From CAZEMR01 sp964513465 (lineage in GTDB: Bacteria; Bacteroidota; Ignavibacteria; Kapaibacteriales; UBA2268): 64,000 nucleotides of DNA. The notes below the pieces were generated by a model. It did not search any database. It saw only the letters and a program-made list of their open reading frames with translations, and was not told the origin of the DNA. The stretch lies in the NCBI GenBank assembly GCA_964513465.1, contig CAZEMR010000001.1:140002-204001 (forward strand). The letters run 5' to 3'. Made by a program: the position numbers and the translations under genes. This document shows positions 1-8,600 of this stretch, one piece after another (position 1 is the first letter of the stretch; the number at the start of each line of letters is the position of its first letter).

Positions 1-2801
1 CCGACGATACCTGCGGCCTCCAACTCGTCCACAATTCGGCCTGCGCGGGCATAGCCCACCTTTAGCCGGCGCTGCACGAGCGATACAGACCCCTGCTGGT
101 GGCGGATTATCAGTCGCGCGGCCTCCTCGAACAAAGGGTCGCGGTCTCCGGCGTCAATTCCGCCGGCGCCGGATTCGTTTTCCTTCAGGCTGGGCAATAT
201 GTATGGCGAGGAATATCCATCCTGATCGCCGATATATTCGCAGATACCTTCGACCTCGTCGGTGGTAATGAACGCGTTCTGCAATCGGCTCGGCTTTGGC
301 TGGCCCGACGGCAGAAATAGCATATCGCCATTGCCGAGTAATTGCTCGGCGCCTGAAGCATCCAGAATCGTCCGCGAGTCCACCTTCGAAGCGACGAGAT
401 ACGCCGCTCGTGCCGGGAAGTTGGCCTTGATAATTCCGGTGATTACATCGACCGAGGGCCGCTGAGTGGCGATTATACAGTGGATTCCCACAGCGCGCGC
501 CATCTGCGCCAGCCGGATAATCGGCTCTTCGACCTCTTTGGACGCCGTCAGCATCAGGTCGGCAAGCTCGTCGATGATGACGACGATATAGGGCATGGGC
601 ATTGGCTTGATATCGCCGGTCTGGCGGATTTTTCCGTCGCGGACTTTCCGGTTGTAGTCTGTGATATTCCGCTGGCCTGCGTCGGCGAGTATATCATATC
701 GCTTCTCCATTTCGAGCACGACGGATTTAAGCAGAATTACGGCATCCTTTGGCGAAGTGACGATCGAGTCGTCGATATCCGGCGAAACTGCCAGGAAGTG
801 GTTGCTCAGATGCGAATATTGCTGGAGCTCGACCTTCTTGGGATCGATTATCGCAAATTTCAGATTGCGCGGGTGCATTTTATACAATAGCGAAATAATG
901 ATCGTATTGATACCAACGCTCTTTCCGGCGCCGGTCGATCCCGCGATCAGCAGATGCGGCATTTTCGCGAGGTCGGCTATGAATACCTCGCCGGAGATTG
1001 TCTTACCCAAAGCCAGCGGCAATTTGTGCTTCGAATCAAAAAACATATTCGATTTGACGACGCTGGAGAATCGCACAAGCGAGGGATTCTGGTTGGGTAT
1101 CTCGATGCCGACTGTGCCCTTGCCAGGGATCGGCGCGATTATTCGTATTCCGCGCGCCTTCAGGGCCATCGCCAGATCGTCGGCCAGGCTTTCGATCTTG
1201 CTTATCTTGATGCCCGGCGCGGGGACGAATTCGTACTGGGTGACCACCGGCCCGGGCGTTACGCTCAGATTTTCGATAAATATCTTGAATGTCTCGAGCT
1301 TTTCCTGTAAAATGCGCGCATTAAGTTCGAGCTCTTCGTCGTTGACCTCCATTTTTCCGTCATCGTCTCGCAACAGATCTATCGTGGGATATTTATAATC
1401 GATCTTTTCCTTATGAATAGCCGTGCTAAGTGGATACTCTGGCACGGTGTCCTCTTTGGGCTTATCCTTTTCCATCACAGTGACTGTCAGTGGATTCTTC
1501 GCAGGTTCCGGTTTTTGGACAGGCTGTGGTTCGGGTTCGGCTGCAGGAGCTGGCTTTGCTGGTTCAGGAACGGCATCCTCGGCGGGGGGATCCTGGGTTA
1601 TTTCAGATTTATCAGGAGTTGCAATGCTTTCGGGTTTTGCTGTTTCATTTTTTACGGGTTCCGGAGTAATTTCTTCGGTTTTATTTATGTTCTCATTAAA
1701 TTCATCTTTTTTAATGTCATCTTCGGGCATATCGAATACTTCTGTGCGGGCTGCCTGAGGTGGAGCCTTTTGTTCAGATCGTATTGGATTATCATTTTGT
1801 GATGGGGGAGTATACACGTGGCGGTTGATTATTGGCTGTCCGAATCCGGGGGACTGGCCGGGCTTGCTTCGAATTATTTTCACGAAATCATCTTTTGTTT
1901 CATTACGGACAATTTCATTGGTCTGAACTTCGGGTTCGGACTGCGTTTGCTCTTTCGGTTCGCTTTCGGGAGTTTCGTTGTTGATTTCCTTTTTTTCGAT
2001 AATCTCAGGCACTTCGTCGGGGATATCTTCGGAAGTTTTTTCTTTGAATAATCCGGATTTGAGGGATATATAAATTGCATTCAATTTATTTCTCAGGCGG
2101 ATTTTCATTTCTTTGTAATAAGGCCTGAGACGGAAAACGGCGTTGTCGACATTAATTTCGGTGCCAAGTATCACGGTGACTAATATACCCGCGGCAAACA
2201 GGATAACAGCTCCGATTTCGTTGACCGCTCCGGAGAGAATATTGGCCATAAACCGGCCCACCGCGCCGCTGAATTCCTTGGGAATATCGAACATCCAGGA
2301 TACTCGCTGCAAGGTGCCTATAAACGCCGCCACCAGTGTAGAAATAATCAAATATACATTTGTGCGGCGGAGTAATAGGTCGGGAATTCGTCTGCGAACA
2401 AAAAGCTCCTTTGCCCAGACAAACAGGAAGAATGGAAGTCCGAATATCAAAATCCCGATAGTCGAATTATAAAAGAAATTGGCAATTACCGCGCCGAAAA
2501 GGCCCAGCCAGTTATGCGTTGTGTCCACTTTAGCGCGGATAGCCTCATCCCCTGTGAATATACCGATGAATTCCGAAAAGCTGAGATGGGTATTTAATTC
2601 ATCTTTCGGAGTATAGGAAACCAACGCTAACAATAATAAAAAAGAAAATATTGCAAGCAATACGGCTGTAATCTTGATTTGTTTGTCTTTGCGCGAAATA
2701 GCGTCTGGTTTGGACCTGGCGCCGGATTTTGCGGATTTATTCGAAGCGGGCTTATCCGGTTTATCGCGTCGGATATTGACCTCGCCGGACGGAGTGTGCA
2801 T
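1..2801 (-). CDS. ftsK: FtsK/SpoIIIE DNA translocase, 3' end cut by window edge
   Basis: Membrane-anchored hexameric ATPase that pumps DNA at the division septum and activates XerCD at dif. The visible 933 residues start at an ATG preceded by a strong purine-rich ribosome site (GAGGGGG). An N-terminal membrane block begins near residue 33, followed by a long Pro/Glu/Lys linker to about residue 465. The motor domain has Walker A GSTGAGKS at about residues 621-628 and Walker B IIDELADLM near 740. The last visible residues, GYARAGRIVDELEAAGIVG, are the DNA-reading winged-helix gamma domain, so only a few tens of residues should be missing. The frame is open throughout. It follows comB by 78 bp on the same strand and may be cotranscribed. 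Confidence 0.96.
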   Translation of the reverse strand, partial: MHTPSGEVNIRRDKPDKPASNKSAKSGARSKPDAISRKDKQIKITAVLLAIFSFLLLLALVSYTPKDELNTHLSFSEFIGIFTGDEAIRAKVDTTHNWLGLFGAVIANFFYNSTIGILIFGLPFFLFVWAKELFVRRRIPDLLLRRTNVYLIISTLVAAFIGTLQRVSWMFDIPKEFSGAVGRFMANILSGAVNEIGAVILFAAGILVTVILGTEINVDNAVFRLRPYYKEMKIRLRNKLNAIYISLKSGLFKEKTSEDIPDEVPEIIEKKEINNETPESEPKEQTQSEPEVQTNEIVRNETKDDFVKIIRSKPGQSPGFGQPIINRHVYTPPSQNDNPIRSEQKAPPQAARTEVFDMPEDDIKKDEFNENINKTEEITPEPVKNETAKPESIATPDKSEITQDPPAEDAVPEPAKPAPAAEPEPQPVQKPEPAKNPLTVTVMEKDKPKEDTVPEYPLSTAIHKEKIDYKYPTIDLLRDDDGKMEVNDEELELNARILQEKLETFKIFIENLSVTPGPVVTQYEFVPAPGIKISKIESLADDLAMALKARGIRIIAPIPGKGTVGIEIPNQNPSLVRFSSVVKSNMFFDSKHKLPLALGKTISGEVFIADLAKMPHLLIAGSTGAGKSVGINTIIISLLYKMHPRNLKFAIIDPKKVELQQYSHLSNHFLAVSPDIDDSIVTSPKDAVILLKSVVLEMEKRYDILADAGQRNITDYNRKVRDGKIRQTGDIKPMPMPYIVVIIDELADLMLTASKEVEEPIIRLAQMARAVGIHCIIATQRPSVDVITGIIKANFPARAAYLVASKVDSRTILDASGAEQLLGNGDMLFLPSGQPKPSRLQNAFITTDEVEGICEYIGDQDGYSSPYILPSLKENESGAGGIDAGDRDPLFEEAARLIIRHQQGSVSLVQRRLKVGYARAGRIVDELEAAGIV

Positions 2802-2845
2802 GATTTCCCCCTCTTTATGCTGAATATATATAAGCAAATTTCATA

Positions 2846-2874
2846 GGCCGGCAGTTTTCCCCCATAGACCGGCC
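2846..2874. repeat. inverted repeat between comB and ftsK
   Basis: GGCCGG at 2846-2851 is repeated inverted as CCGGCC at 2869-2874 around a 17-base loop, in the 78-bp gap between comB and ftsK. No T-tract follows on the minus strand, so it does not look like a classic terminator. It could be a processing hairpin or a weak attenuator. Confidence 0.35.
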
Positions 2875-2879
2875 ACAGA

Positions 2880-3638
2880 CTAAACTTTTTCCTGCGTTTT
2901 GATAGAGCTTCCCGAAATTACAGGTACCACCGGAAACAGATTGAAATCGAGCGCCGTATCGATATCCTTTTCAAAGCCAATGCTTTTAAGGAAAATGGCG
3001 TGCTCGCGCTGCATCAGGAAATTCGTCAGATCGACCGAATGCAGATTGTACAAATTTTTCGCAGCGTCTGCCGTATCGGTCAGCTCGACCTCTTTGTGAG
3101 ACTGCTTCAGCGAATTAATATATGCGCCGGCGCAGAGCGTATCCTCATAAGCCATACGACCGTTTGTGCCTGCGCATAAGAATGTGACGTTTATATTCTC
3201 GTTATTAATTTCATCATCGAGATAATTCTCGTTCATGAAATCCAGCACAGCGGTGATATTAACAAATCCGCCTACGATTCTGACCGCCGCCTGGCGTGCT
3301 TTTCCGAATATCTGAGTGCCGTTGCTTGTTGATATTATCACCGTTTTATCGGCTACTTTTTCGGCAGTATATTCGTCCGGAGAATTCCCGGCATCGAATC
3401 CGTTGGGCTTGACTCCGTTGCGCTCTCCGCCGAGAAATCGGACTTCCCGGCTGAGACTGCTATAAATCTTAACTGCCTTTTCGGTGGTTTCGCTTGGGAT
3501 TACTTCTTTTGCTCCGCGATAAATCGCCGCGCATACACTCGTGCTGGCGCGAAAAACGTCGATCATTACAACGATATGGTCATTAAACTGATTCTCAGTC
3601 TCCGGAAAAAATGGCGTTAAAAAAGCGTCGATTTTCAT
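2880..3638 (-). CDS. comB: 2-phosphosulfolactate phosphatase family (ComB)
   Basis: Predicted Mg-dependent phosphatase that turns 2-phosphosulfolactate into sulfolactate, the second step of the coenzyme M/sulfolactate route in archaea. The 252-residue length fits the family. Family landmarks are IDVFRASTSVCAAI near the N terminus, FLGGERNGVKPNGFDAGNSP near residues 70-90, the TSNGTQ strand near 105, and LCAGTNGRMAYEDTLCAGAY near 155-175. Many bacteria carry ComB without making coenzyme M, so the physiological substrate here is uncertain. No other sulfolactate gene lies nearby. A Bacteroidota-type promoter sits just upstream (3665-3696). Confidence 0.9.
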   Translation of the reverse strand: MKIDAFLTPFFPETENQFNDHIVVMIDVFRASTSVCAAIYRGAKEVIPSETTEKAVKIYSSLSREVRFLGGERNGVKPNGFDAGNSPDEYTAEKVADKTVIISTSNGTQIFGKARQAAVRIVGGFVNITAVLDFMNENYLDDEINNENINVTFLCAGTNGRMAYEDTLCAGAYINSLKQSHKEVELTDTADAAKNLYNLHSVDLTNFLMQREHAIFLKSIGFEKDIDTALDFNLFPVVPVISGSSIKTQEKV

Positions 3639-3871
3639 AAACTGCTATGTTTTATAGTTACTTACAAATATATTTGAAAAAAATGACAAGTTCAAGAATT
3701 AACTTGATTTTGTTTAAAAAAATTAATCATTTCTTTCTCCGGTTTCAAATTTAAATTACTCCGGCCAAATTAAAAAAATTTTTTTTCCATGATAAATTTG
3801 TATGGGGTTTTTTAATTAGCCGGTGAGTGGATATTTTTGCATAGAGAAAATAAACCAATCGAAAGATAAAC
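3639..3871. other. AT-rich divergent intergenic region
   Basis: This 233-bp gap separates comB (minus) from kdsA (plus). It contains the comB promoter and long A and T runs (about 3713-3725 and 3770-3787). It must also carry the kdsA operon promoter, but I cannot place that with confidence. A short open frame at 3823-4008 runs into kdsA in another frame and is not a gene. Confidence 0.6.
3665..3696 (-). promoter_or_regulatory. Bacteroidota-type promoter of comB
   Basis: On the minus strand the order is CTTG (3693-3696), a 20-base spacer, then TATATTTG (3665-3672), which matches the -33/-7 pattern TTTG-N19/20-TAnnTTTG. The -7 box ends 26 bases before the comB ATG. The box lies in the palindrome CAAATATATTTG, so a -7-like sequence also reads on the plus strand, but no matching -33 box is visible there. 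Confidence 0.6.
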
Positions 3872-4657
3872 ATGCAATCGGAAAAATTTATCTTAATCGC
3901 CGGGCCCTGCGTGATCGAATCCGAGTCGATGCTCGACGAAACCGCCGCAACTCTGAAATCGATTACCGATGGGCGGGATGTGGACTTTTATTTCAAGGCA
4001 TCGTATAAAAAGGCTAACCGCACAAGTTATGAATCATTTACGGGGATCGGCGATGAGCGGGCACTCAACCTGCTCGCCGACACCGCCGCTAAATACGGCC
4101 TGCGGACTATTACTGACGTCCACACCGCCGAAGAAGCGGAAATGGCCGCCGCATTTGTGGATGCGCTCCAGATTCCCGCATTTCTGAGCCGCCAGACCGA
4201 ACTACTGATCGCCGCCGCGCGAACCGGCAAGCAGATTAATATTAAAAAGGCGCAGTTCATGGCCCCCGAGGATATGCACCGCGCCGCCGATAAAGTCAGC
4301 AAAGCCGGCAATAAACAAATCTGGCTGACCGAGCGCGGCACATTCTACGGATACCACGACCTTGTGGTCGACTATCGCTCGCTGCTGATTATGCGTCAAA
4401 GCGGCTATCCGGTGATCTACGACGCGACGCATTCGGTGCAGCAGCCCTCGCGCGGAGCCCAATCCGGCGGACGTCCGGAGTTCATCCGGCCACTGGCCCG
4501 GGCTGCGTCAGCTACGGGAATCGACGGGATATTTTTCGAGACCCATCCGGATCCGGCAAATGCCAAAAGCGATGCCGCATCGCAGCTTCCGCTCAATCTG
4601 GCAGAAAATTTTTTAAACGAGATATTGGAAATCCATGATATTATTTCCAAAAAATAG
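3872..4657 (+). CDS. kdsA: 3-deoxy-8-phosphooctulonate synthase (KDO-8-P synthase)
   Basis: Condenses arabinose 5-phosphate and phosphoenolpyruvate to KDO-8-phosphate, the first committed step to the KDO of LPS inner core. At 261 residues it has the usual size. Family motifs are AGPCVIES at the N terminus, FKASYKKANRTS near residue 40, KKAQFMAPEDM near 130, ERGTFYGYHDLVVDYRSL near 155-172, and FFETHPDPANAKSD near 220-235. The metal-ligand Cys of AGPC is seen in KdsA and related enzymes. The start lies about 200 bp past the AT-rich gap, and the 3' end overlaps lptC by 23 bp. This gene opens an overlapping envelope operon. Confidence 0.96.
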   Translation: MQSEKFILIAGPCVIESESMLDETAATLKSITDGRDVDFYFKASYKKANRTSYESFTGIGDERALNLLADTAAKYGLRTITDVHTAEEAEMAAAFVDALQIPAFLSRQTELLIAAARTGKQINIKKAQFMAPEDMHRAADKVSKAGNKQIWLTERGTFYGYHDLVVDYRSLLIMRQSGYPVIYDATHSVQQPSRGAQSGGRPEFIRPLARAASATGIDGIFFETHPDPANAKSDAASQLPLNLAENFLNEILEIHDIISKK

Positions 4658-5201
4658 TTTTTTATTTCCGCTTATTATTTTTATAATAATAATTGCATTT
4701 TTGAGCGTGGGATGCTCCGACAGCGACGTTGTTCCCAAAAAAATCGAAGATTCACTTGATGTATCCAAGGTTCCCGACCAGATGGGATGGGATGTAGAGG
4801 TGATGTTCTTTGATTCTTCGCGCACTAAGGCCATACTTAATGCCCGAAAAGCAAGCGTATTCAACGATCGTATGGAAACCGTGCTCGAAGGCGGCATACG
4901 CGTGGAATTTATGTCCAAAACATCCGGCAAACGCGTCAGCCTGCTTACGGCCAACAGCGCCGTGGTCGACGACAAAACCCGCGATATGCTGGCCCGCGGC
5001 AATGTTGTGGTGATATCAGACAGCACAAACACACGGCTCGAGACAGAATTGCTGAAATGGGATAACGCCACCCAGAAGCTGTATTCCACTGAATTTGTTA
5101 CAATTACATCGCCGCTTGAGAAATTGCAGGGCTATGGTTTCGAATCGGATCAGACATTAACAAATTATACGATAAAAAGAGTGAGAGGAGAGCAAAGATG
5201 A
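4635..5201 (+). CDS. lptC: LptC-like LPS export protein, lipoprotein type
   Basis: Bitopic periplasmic component of the LPS transport bridge, which takes LPS from LptBFG and passes it to LptA. The 188 residues begin with a hydrophobic segment (about 9-26) ending in SVGCSDSD, which resembles a lipobox. A short beta-jellyroll follows, with ARKASVFNDR, LTANSAVVDDKTRDMLARGNVVV and the usual LKWDNATQKLYS strand order. Homologues in Bacteroidota are often annotated as lipoproteins. The start overlaps kdsA, and the end overlaps tpiA through ATGA. No lptA or lptB follows, so the bridge genes must lie elsewhere. Confidence 0.85.
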   Translation: MILFPKNSFLFPLIIFIIIIAFLSVGCSDSDVVPKKIEDSLDVSKVPDQMGWDVEVMFFDSSRTKAILNARKASVFNDRMETVLEGGIRVEFMSKTSGKRVSLLTANSAVVDDKTRDMLARGNVVVISDSTNTRLETELLKWDNATQKLYSTEFVTITSPLEKLQGYGFESDQTLTNYTIKRVRGEQR

Positions 5202-5971
5202 AACAAATGCTTATCGCAGGAAACTGGAAAATGCATACAAATGCTTTCGAATCAAGGAAGTTAGCCGAATATATCGCCGGCGGACTTATCCCAAAAGGTG
5301 AATTAATTCCGAATGTCCTCGTTTGTCCGCCATTTACAAGCCTGGAATCAGTCAGCGATGCACTCAAAGGCACCCGGGTGCGACTTGGTGCACAAAACTG
5401 CCATTTTGAAAGCAAGGGCGCCTATACAGGCGAAATATCAGTCCCGATGATTCGACACCTCAGAGCCGGTTTCATCATTTGCGGACACTCAGAGCGGCGT
5501 CATATCTTCGGAGAGTCCGATGAAACCATCAATCGTAAGGTACTCGCCACAGTCGAAGGGTCGATGACTGCAATTCTGTGCATCGGCGAGACATTAGATG
5601 AACGCAAAGCCGGAAAAACATTCGACGTGCTTCGCCGTCAACTCGACGAAGGCCTCAAAAACGTAGAAGAAGGCCATATATTCAATATTGTGATTGCTTA
5701 CGAACCCGTATGGGCTATCGGCACTGGCGAATCGGCCAGCCGCGACCAGATTAACGAAGCCCACAAATGGATCAGAAAATATTATCAGGATAAAATCGGC
5801 GGCGATGCAGGACAAATATTAATACTCTACGGCGGAAGCATGAATCCCAAAAATGCAGAGGAAATTCTCTCAATACCCGACGTCAACGGCGGACTCATTG
5901 GCGGGGCCTCGCTCGATGCCGACTCATTCCTTTCGATTATTGCAACAGCGGAGAATATTCTGAAGCAATGA
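5198..5971 (+). CDS. tpiA: Triosephosphate isomerase
   Basis: Interconverts dihydroxyacetone phosphate and glyceraldehyde 3-phosphate in the cytosol. The 257-residue TIM barrel has all catalytic landmarks: AGNWKMH (Asn and Lys), GHSERR (electrophilic His), AYEPVWAIGTG (catalytic Glu at the start of loop 6) and LYGGSM (phosphate loop). Translation is coupled at both ends by ATGA overlaps with lptC and pgsA. Dihydroxyacetone phosphate is the source of glycerol 3-phosphate, so placement in a phospholipid operon makes biochemical sense. Confidence 0.98.
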   Translation: MKQMLIAGNWKMHTNAFESRKLAEYIAGGLIPKGELIPNVLVCPPFTSLESVSDALKGTRVRLGAQNCHFESKGAYTGEISVPMIRHLRAGFIICGHSERRHIFGESDETINRKVLATVEGSMTAILCIGETLDERKAGKTFDVLRRQLDEGLKNVEEGHIFNIVIAYEPVWAIGTGESASRDQINEAHKWIRKYYQDKIGGDAGQILILYGGSMNPKNAEEILSIPDVNGGLIGGASLDADSFLSIIATAENILKQ

Positions 5972-6561
5972 AGCTAAGTATGCCCAATATTTTCAGCCTG
6001 TCGAGGATAATAATTGCCCCGATATTCCTCATACTGGTGGTCGAAGGCGGATCGGCAAATATCGTAATCGCCTGCATTCTGTTTGTGGTCGGGGCGCTGA
6101 CCGATTACTTCGACGGCTGGTTCGCACGCCGATACCACGAAGTCACCAAATGGGGCAAATTCTTCGACCCATTGGCCGATAAATTTCTGACCACTGCTGC
6201 GTTTATCGCATTTGTAGTGCTCGATATTATTCCATTCTGGATGGTGGCCGTTATCATCGTCAGGGATTTCGGCACCACCGCCATGCGCGCTTACGCCGAT
6301 TCGGTGCAAAGCTCCATCAAAACATCGAAGTCCGCAAAATTCAAAACATTTCTGCAGATGACATTTATCGCCATCCTGCTGTTTGCCCTGCTGCTGCGCC
6401 ACACAGGAGCGGTAGAGGCCGCTTTGATGGACTCGATTATATATTCCGACGGAATATATATATCCATGCTGGCGCTTACTCTGATAACCGTATGGACAGC
6501 AATAGAATATCTGATTCAAAACAAAAAGCTGTTCTCGACATTCTGGAGCCGCGTTGTTTAA
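5968..6561 (+). CDS. pgsA: CDP-diacylglycerol--glycerol-3-phosphate 3-phosphatidyltransferase
   Basis: Integral membrane enzyme making phosphatidylglycerol phosphate from CDP-diacylglycerol and glycerol 3-phosphate. The CDP-alcohol phosphatidyltransferase motif is complete near residues 47-76: TDYFDGWFARRY then GKFFDPLADK, giving the four metal-binding aspartates. Several hydrophobic helices follow, and the 197-residue length is typical. The ATG overlaps the tpiA stop, and the last bases overlap pgpA, which encodes the next enzyme of the pathway. Confidence 0.95.
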   Translation: MKLSMPNIFSLSRIIIAPIFLILVVEGGSANIVIACILFVVGALTDYFDGWFARRYHEVTKWGKFFDPLADKFLTTAAFIAFVVLDIIPFWMVAVIIVRDFGTTAMRAYADSVQSSIKTSKSAKFKTFLQMTFIAILLFALLLRHTGAVEAALMDSIIYSDGIYISMLALTLITVWTAIEYLIQNKKLFSTFWSRVV

Positions 6562-7066
6562 TAAAATCGGTGGACGAGCGGCCTTCGACCGCGATATGGC
6601 ATTTGTCACAGGCGGCGGAGTCGGGTTGCTCCCGGGCGCACCGGGCACATGGGGTTCGGCCGCAGCGCTTATCGTGCTGCTTATACCCGTGGATCACCGC
6701 CCCTGGGTATTGCTGCCCTTAATAATTCTGGTATTTCTGCTATCAATTCCCTCAATCCGTCGAGTCGAGGAACGCTGCGGACCCGACCCCGGATTCATAG
6801 TAATCGACGAAATACTGGGCATGTGGGTGGCATTATTGTGGCCGGATGTGTATAATGGCGCAATTTGGTTGATTTTACTCTTTTGTTTTTACAGAATTTT
6901 TGATATATTTAAAATATGGCCATTGAACCTATTGAACGCAAGGCATGGAGCGATATACGTGCTCGTCGACGACATCGCGGCGGGATTAATGGCCGCATTT
7001 ACCATTTCCATCCTGAAAATTGGAGCTCAGATAGCCCTGTTCGCAATATTTGGCTTAAGCCTTTAA
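6554..7066 (+). CDS. pgpA: Phosphatidylglycerophosphatase A
   Basis: Membrane phosphatase removing the terminal phosphate of phosphatidylglycerol phosphate. The 170-residue protein has the PgpA landmarks: LLPGAPGTWGSAAAL near the N terminus, FIVIDEILGMWVALL near 75-90, FYRIFDIFKIWPLNLLN near 110-126, and VLVDDIAAG near 138. The start is a TTG inside the end of pgsA, set by the conserved region that begins soon after. It directly follows the enzyme making its substrate and is the last gene of the overlapped operon. Confidence 0.93.
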   Translation: MFNKIGGRAAFDRDMAFVTGGGVGLLPGAPGTWGSAAALIVLLIPVDHRPWVLLPLIILVFLLSIPSIRRVEERCGPDPGFIVIDEILGMWVALLWPDVYNGAIWLILLFCFYRIFDIFKIWPLNLLNARHGAIYVLVDDIAAGLMAAFTISILKIGAQIALFAIFGLSL

Positions 7067-7115
7067 ATAAATAAATTAAAAAATGCTGATTTTGATTAAA
7101 AATTTTAAATATTTC

Positions 7116-7146
7116 TTTGTAATTCAGCATAAATTCTTTATCTTAA
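7116..7146 (+). promoter_or_regulatory. possible promoter of the HU gene
   Basis: TTTG (7116-7119), a 19-base spacer and TATCTTAA (7139-7146) give a partial match to TTTG-N19-TAnnTTTG in the 166-bp AT-rich gap before HU. The -7 box keeps TA and TT but lacks the final TG. A transcript from here would have a leader of about 80 bases. Confidence 0.35.
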
Positions 7147-7232
7147 AGAAAATATTGTAAAAATGTTTTTCATTTCCTTAATTAAATTCTATCCTTCATG
7201 TTTTCTTTCTCACAAATCAAAAGGGTTAGTTT

Positions 7233-7550
7233 ATGAGCTTAAACAAGACCGATCTCATTACCAACGTGGCCGAAAAAGCCGACATGACAAAGGTCAACGC
7301 CGAAAAAGCGATTAATGCAACTTTGGAATCAATTTCCGAAGAGCTCGCAGCCGGCGGAAATGTTACATTAATCGGTTTCGGTACATTCTCTGTTTATGAG
7401 AGATCAGCCAGAAAAGGCAAAAACCCGCGTACCGGCGAAACAATTGATATCCCCGAGAAAAAAGTGCCCAAGTTCAAACCCGGCAAAAGCCTCTCGGAAG
7501 CTGTGGATGCGCCTAAGAAAAAGGCCAAAAAGAAAAAATCCAAGAAGTAA
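7233..7550 (+). CDS. hup: HU-family DNA-binding protein
   Basis: Small dimeric nucleoid protein that bends DNA. Residues 1-90 are a standard HU fold: MSLNKTDLITNVAEKADMTK, LIGFGTFSVYERSARKGKNP (residues about 46-65) and the beta-arm proline region RTGETIDIPEKKVPKFKPG. After this comes a short, very basic Lys/Ala tail (KKKAKKKKSKK) that lengthens it to 105 residues and probably adds nonspecific DNA affinity. It stands alone, with a promoter gap before it and an intrinsic terminator directly after it. Confidence 0.95.
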   Translation: MSLNKTDLITNVAEKADMTKVNAEKAINATLESISEELAAGGNVTLIGFGTFSVYERSARKGKNPRTGETIDIPEKKVPKFKPGKSLSEAVDAPKKKAKKKKSKK

Positions 7551-7566
7551 AAAATTCGGATTTTGT

Positions 7567-7597
7567 AAAAAAGCCGTTCTTTCGAACGGCTTTTTTT
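7567..7597 (+). terminator. intrinsic terminator after HU
   Basis: Stem GCCGTTC (7573-7579) pairs with GAACGGC (7584-7590) around a 4-base loop. An A-run precedes it and seven Ts follow (7591-7597), 16 bases after the HU stop. Confidence 0.93.
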
Positions 7598-7645
7598 GTT
7601 AAATTAGTAGAATTTTTATATTGACGATATTCGAGTGCAATTTGT

Positions 7646-8572
7646 ATGAACCAGACAGCTATGTTATCAAAACCGCATCTACTTGAGACAAACGACCTTA
7701 CGGTGGAGGATATCTACCTTATTTTCGATCGCGCCCGCTATTTTATCGATAATTACCAGCGGGGCGAAAAATTCCCGGATCTGAAAGGTGTTACCTGTGC
7801 GCTGGCTTTTTTCGAGCCTTCCACTCGTACCAAACTTTCGTTCGAACTGGCCTGCAAGCAGCTTTCGTCCGATACTCTTTCATTCCAGTCGAGCTCCAGC
7901 AGCCTGACCAAAGGCGAATCGCTTATTGATACTCTTCGCACCATCGAGGCGATGGGCGTGCAGATATATATTGTTCGCCATACTCATTCCGGCGTTCCGA
8001 AATTTTTGCAGGAAAATACTCAGGGTATAATCGTGAACGCAGGCGACGGCAAACACGAGCATCCCACACAGGCCCTGCTCGACAACTTTACTTTATACCG
8101 CCATTTCGGCAAAGTCGAGGGGCTGAAGGTTTGCATCGTGGGCGACATTATGCACAGCCGCGTTGCCAGATCGAATATTCAGATGCTGCAGACCCTTGGC
8201 GCAAAAGTCGCAGCTTGCGGCCCGGGCACACTATTGCCACGCAATCTGAAGAATTGGGGAGTAGAGATAATACCCACAATAGACGATGCGGTCGAATGGG
8301 CCGACGTCATGCTGATGCTCCGCCTTCAGCGCGAGCGTATGTCGAGCGGATTATTACCCACATTACGGGAATATTCCACATATTATGGCGTAACACTCGA
8401 CCATTTTTCGCGCAAACCCGAGTTGGTGCTGATGCACCCCGGACCTGTGAATTATGGCATCGAACTGGATTATAAAATCAGTTCTTATCCAAACTGTCTG
8501 ATTCAGACTCAGGTGACCCATGGCGTGTTCACCCGCATGGCGCTGATTTCTCTGTTGGCCCGGCATTTATAA
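7646..8572 (+). CDS. pyrB: Aspartate carbamoyltransferase catalytic subunit
   Basis: Condenses carbamoyl phosphate with aspartate in pyrimidine synthesis. The 308 residues have the carbamoyl-phosphate site FFEPSTRTKLSFELA (about 53-67), the loop SLTKGESLIDTL, the HEHPTQALLDNFTLYRHFGK segment (about 138-157), and the aspartate-binding region MLRLQRERM with HPGPVNYGIE near 268-277. The last motif usually reads HPGPVNRG; the Tyr is a minor oddity. No pyrI regulatory chain or pyrC follows. The gene comes after a terminator, so it should have its own promoter, and prmC follows after 28 bp. Confidence 0.96.
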   Translation: MNQTAMLSKPHLLETNDLTVEDIYLIFDRARYFIDNYQRGEKFPDLKGVTCALAFFEPSTRTKLSFELACKQLSSDTLSFQSSSSSLTKGESLIDTLRTIEAMGVQIYIVRHTHSGVPKFLQENTQGIIVNAGDGKHEHPTQALLDNFTLYRHFGKVEGLKVCIVGDIMHSRVARSNIQMLQTLGAKVAACGPGTLLPRNLKNWGVEIIPTIDDAVEWADVMLMLRLQRERMSSGLLPTLREYSTYYGVTLDHFSRKPELVLMHPGPVNYGIELDYKISSYPNCLIQTQVTHGVFTRMALISLLARHL

Positions 8573-8600
8573 TCACAGAGGGAAGGCGGATTTATATATA

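Noticed and set aside
661..1398. long plus-strand open frame opposite ftsK
   Set aside because: The minus-strand frame has clear FtsK motifs, and the plus frame is a low-complexity mirror of the motor and linker.
3823..4008. open frame crossing the kdsA start in another frame
   Set aside because: The kdsA frame carries all family motifs, so this is a shadow.
5974..6648. long minus-strand open frame opposite pgsA
   Set aside because: His/Gln/Cys-rich mirror translation; the plus strand carries the phosphatidyltransferase signature.
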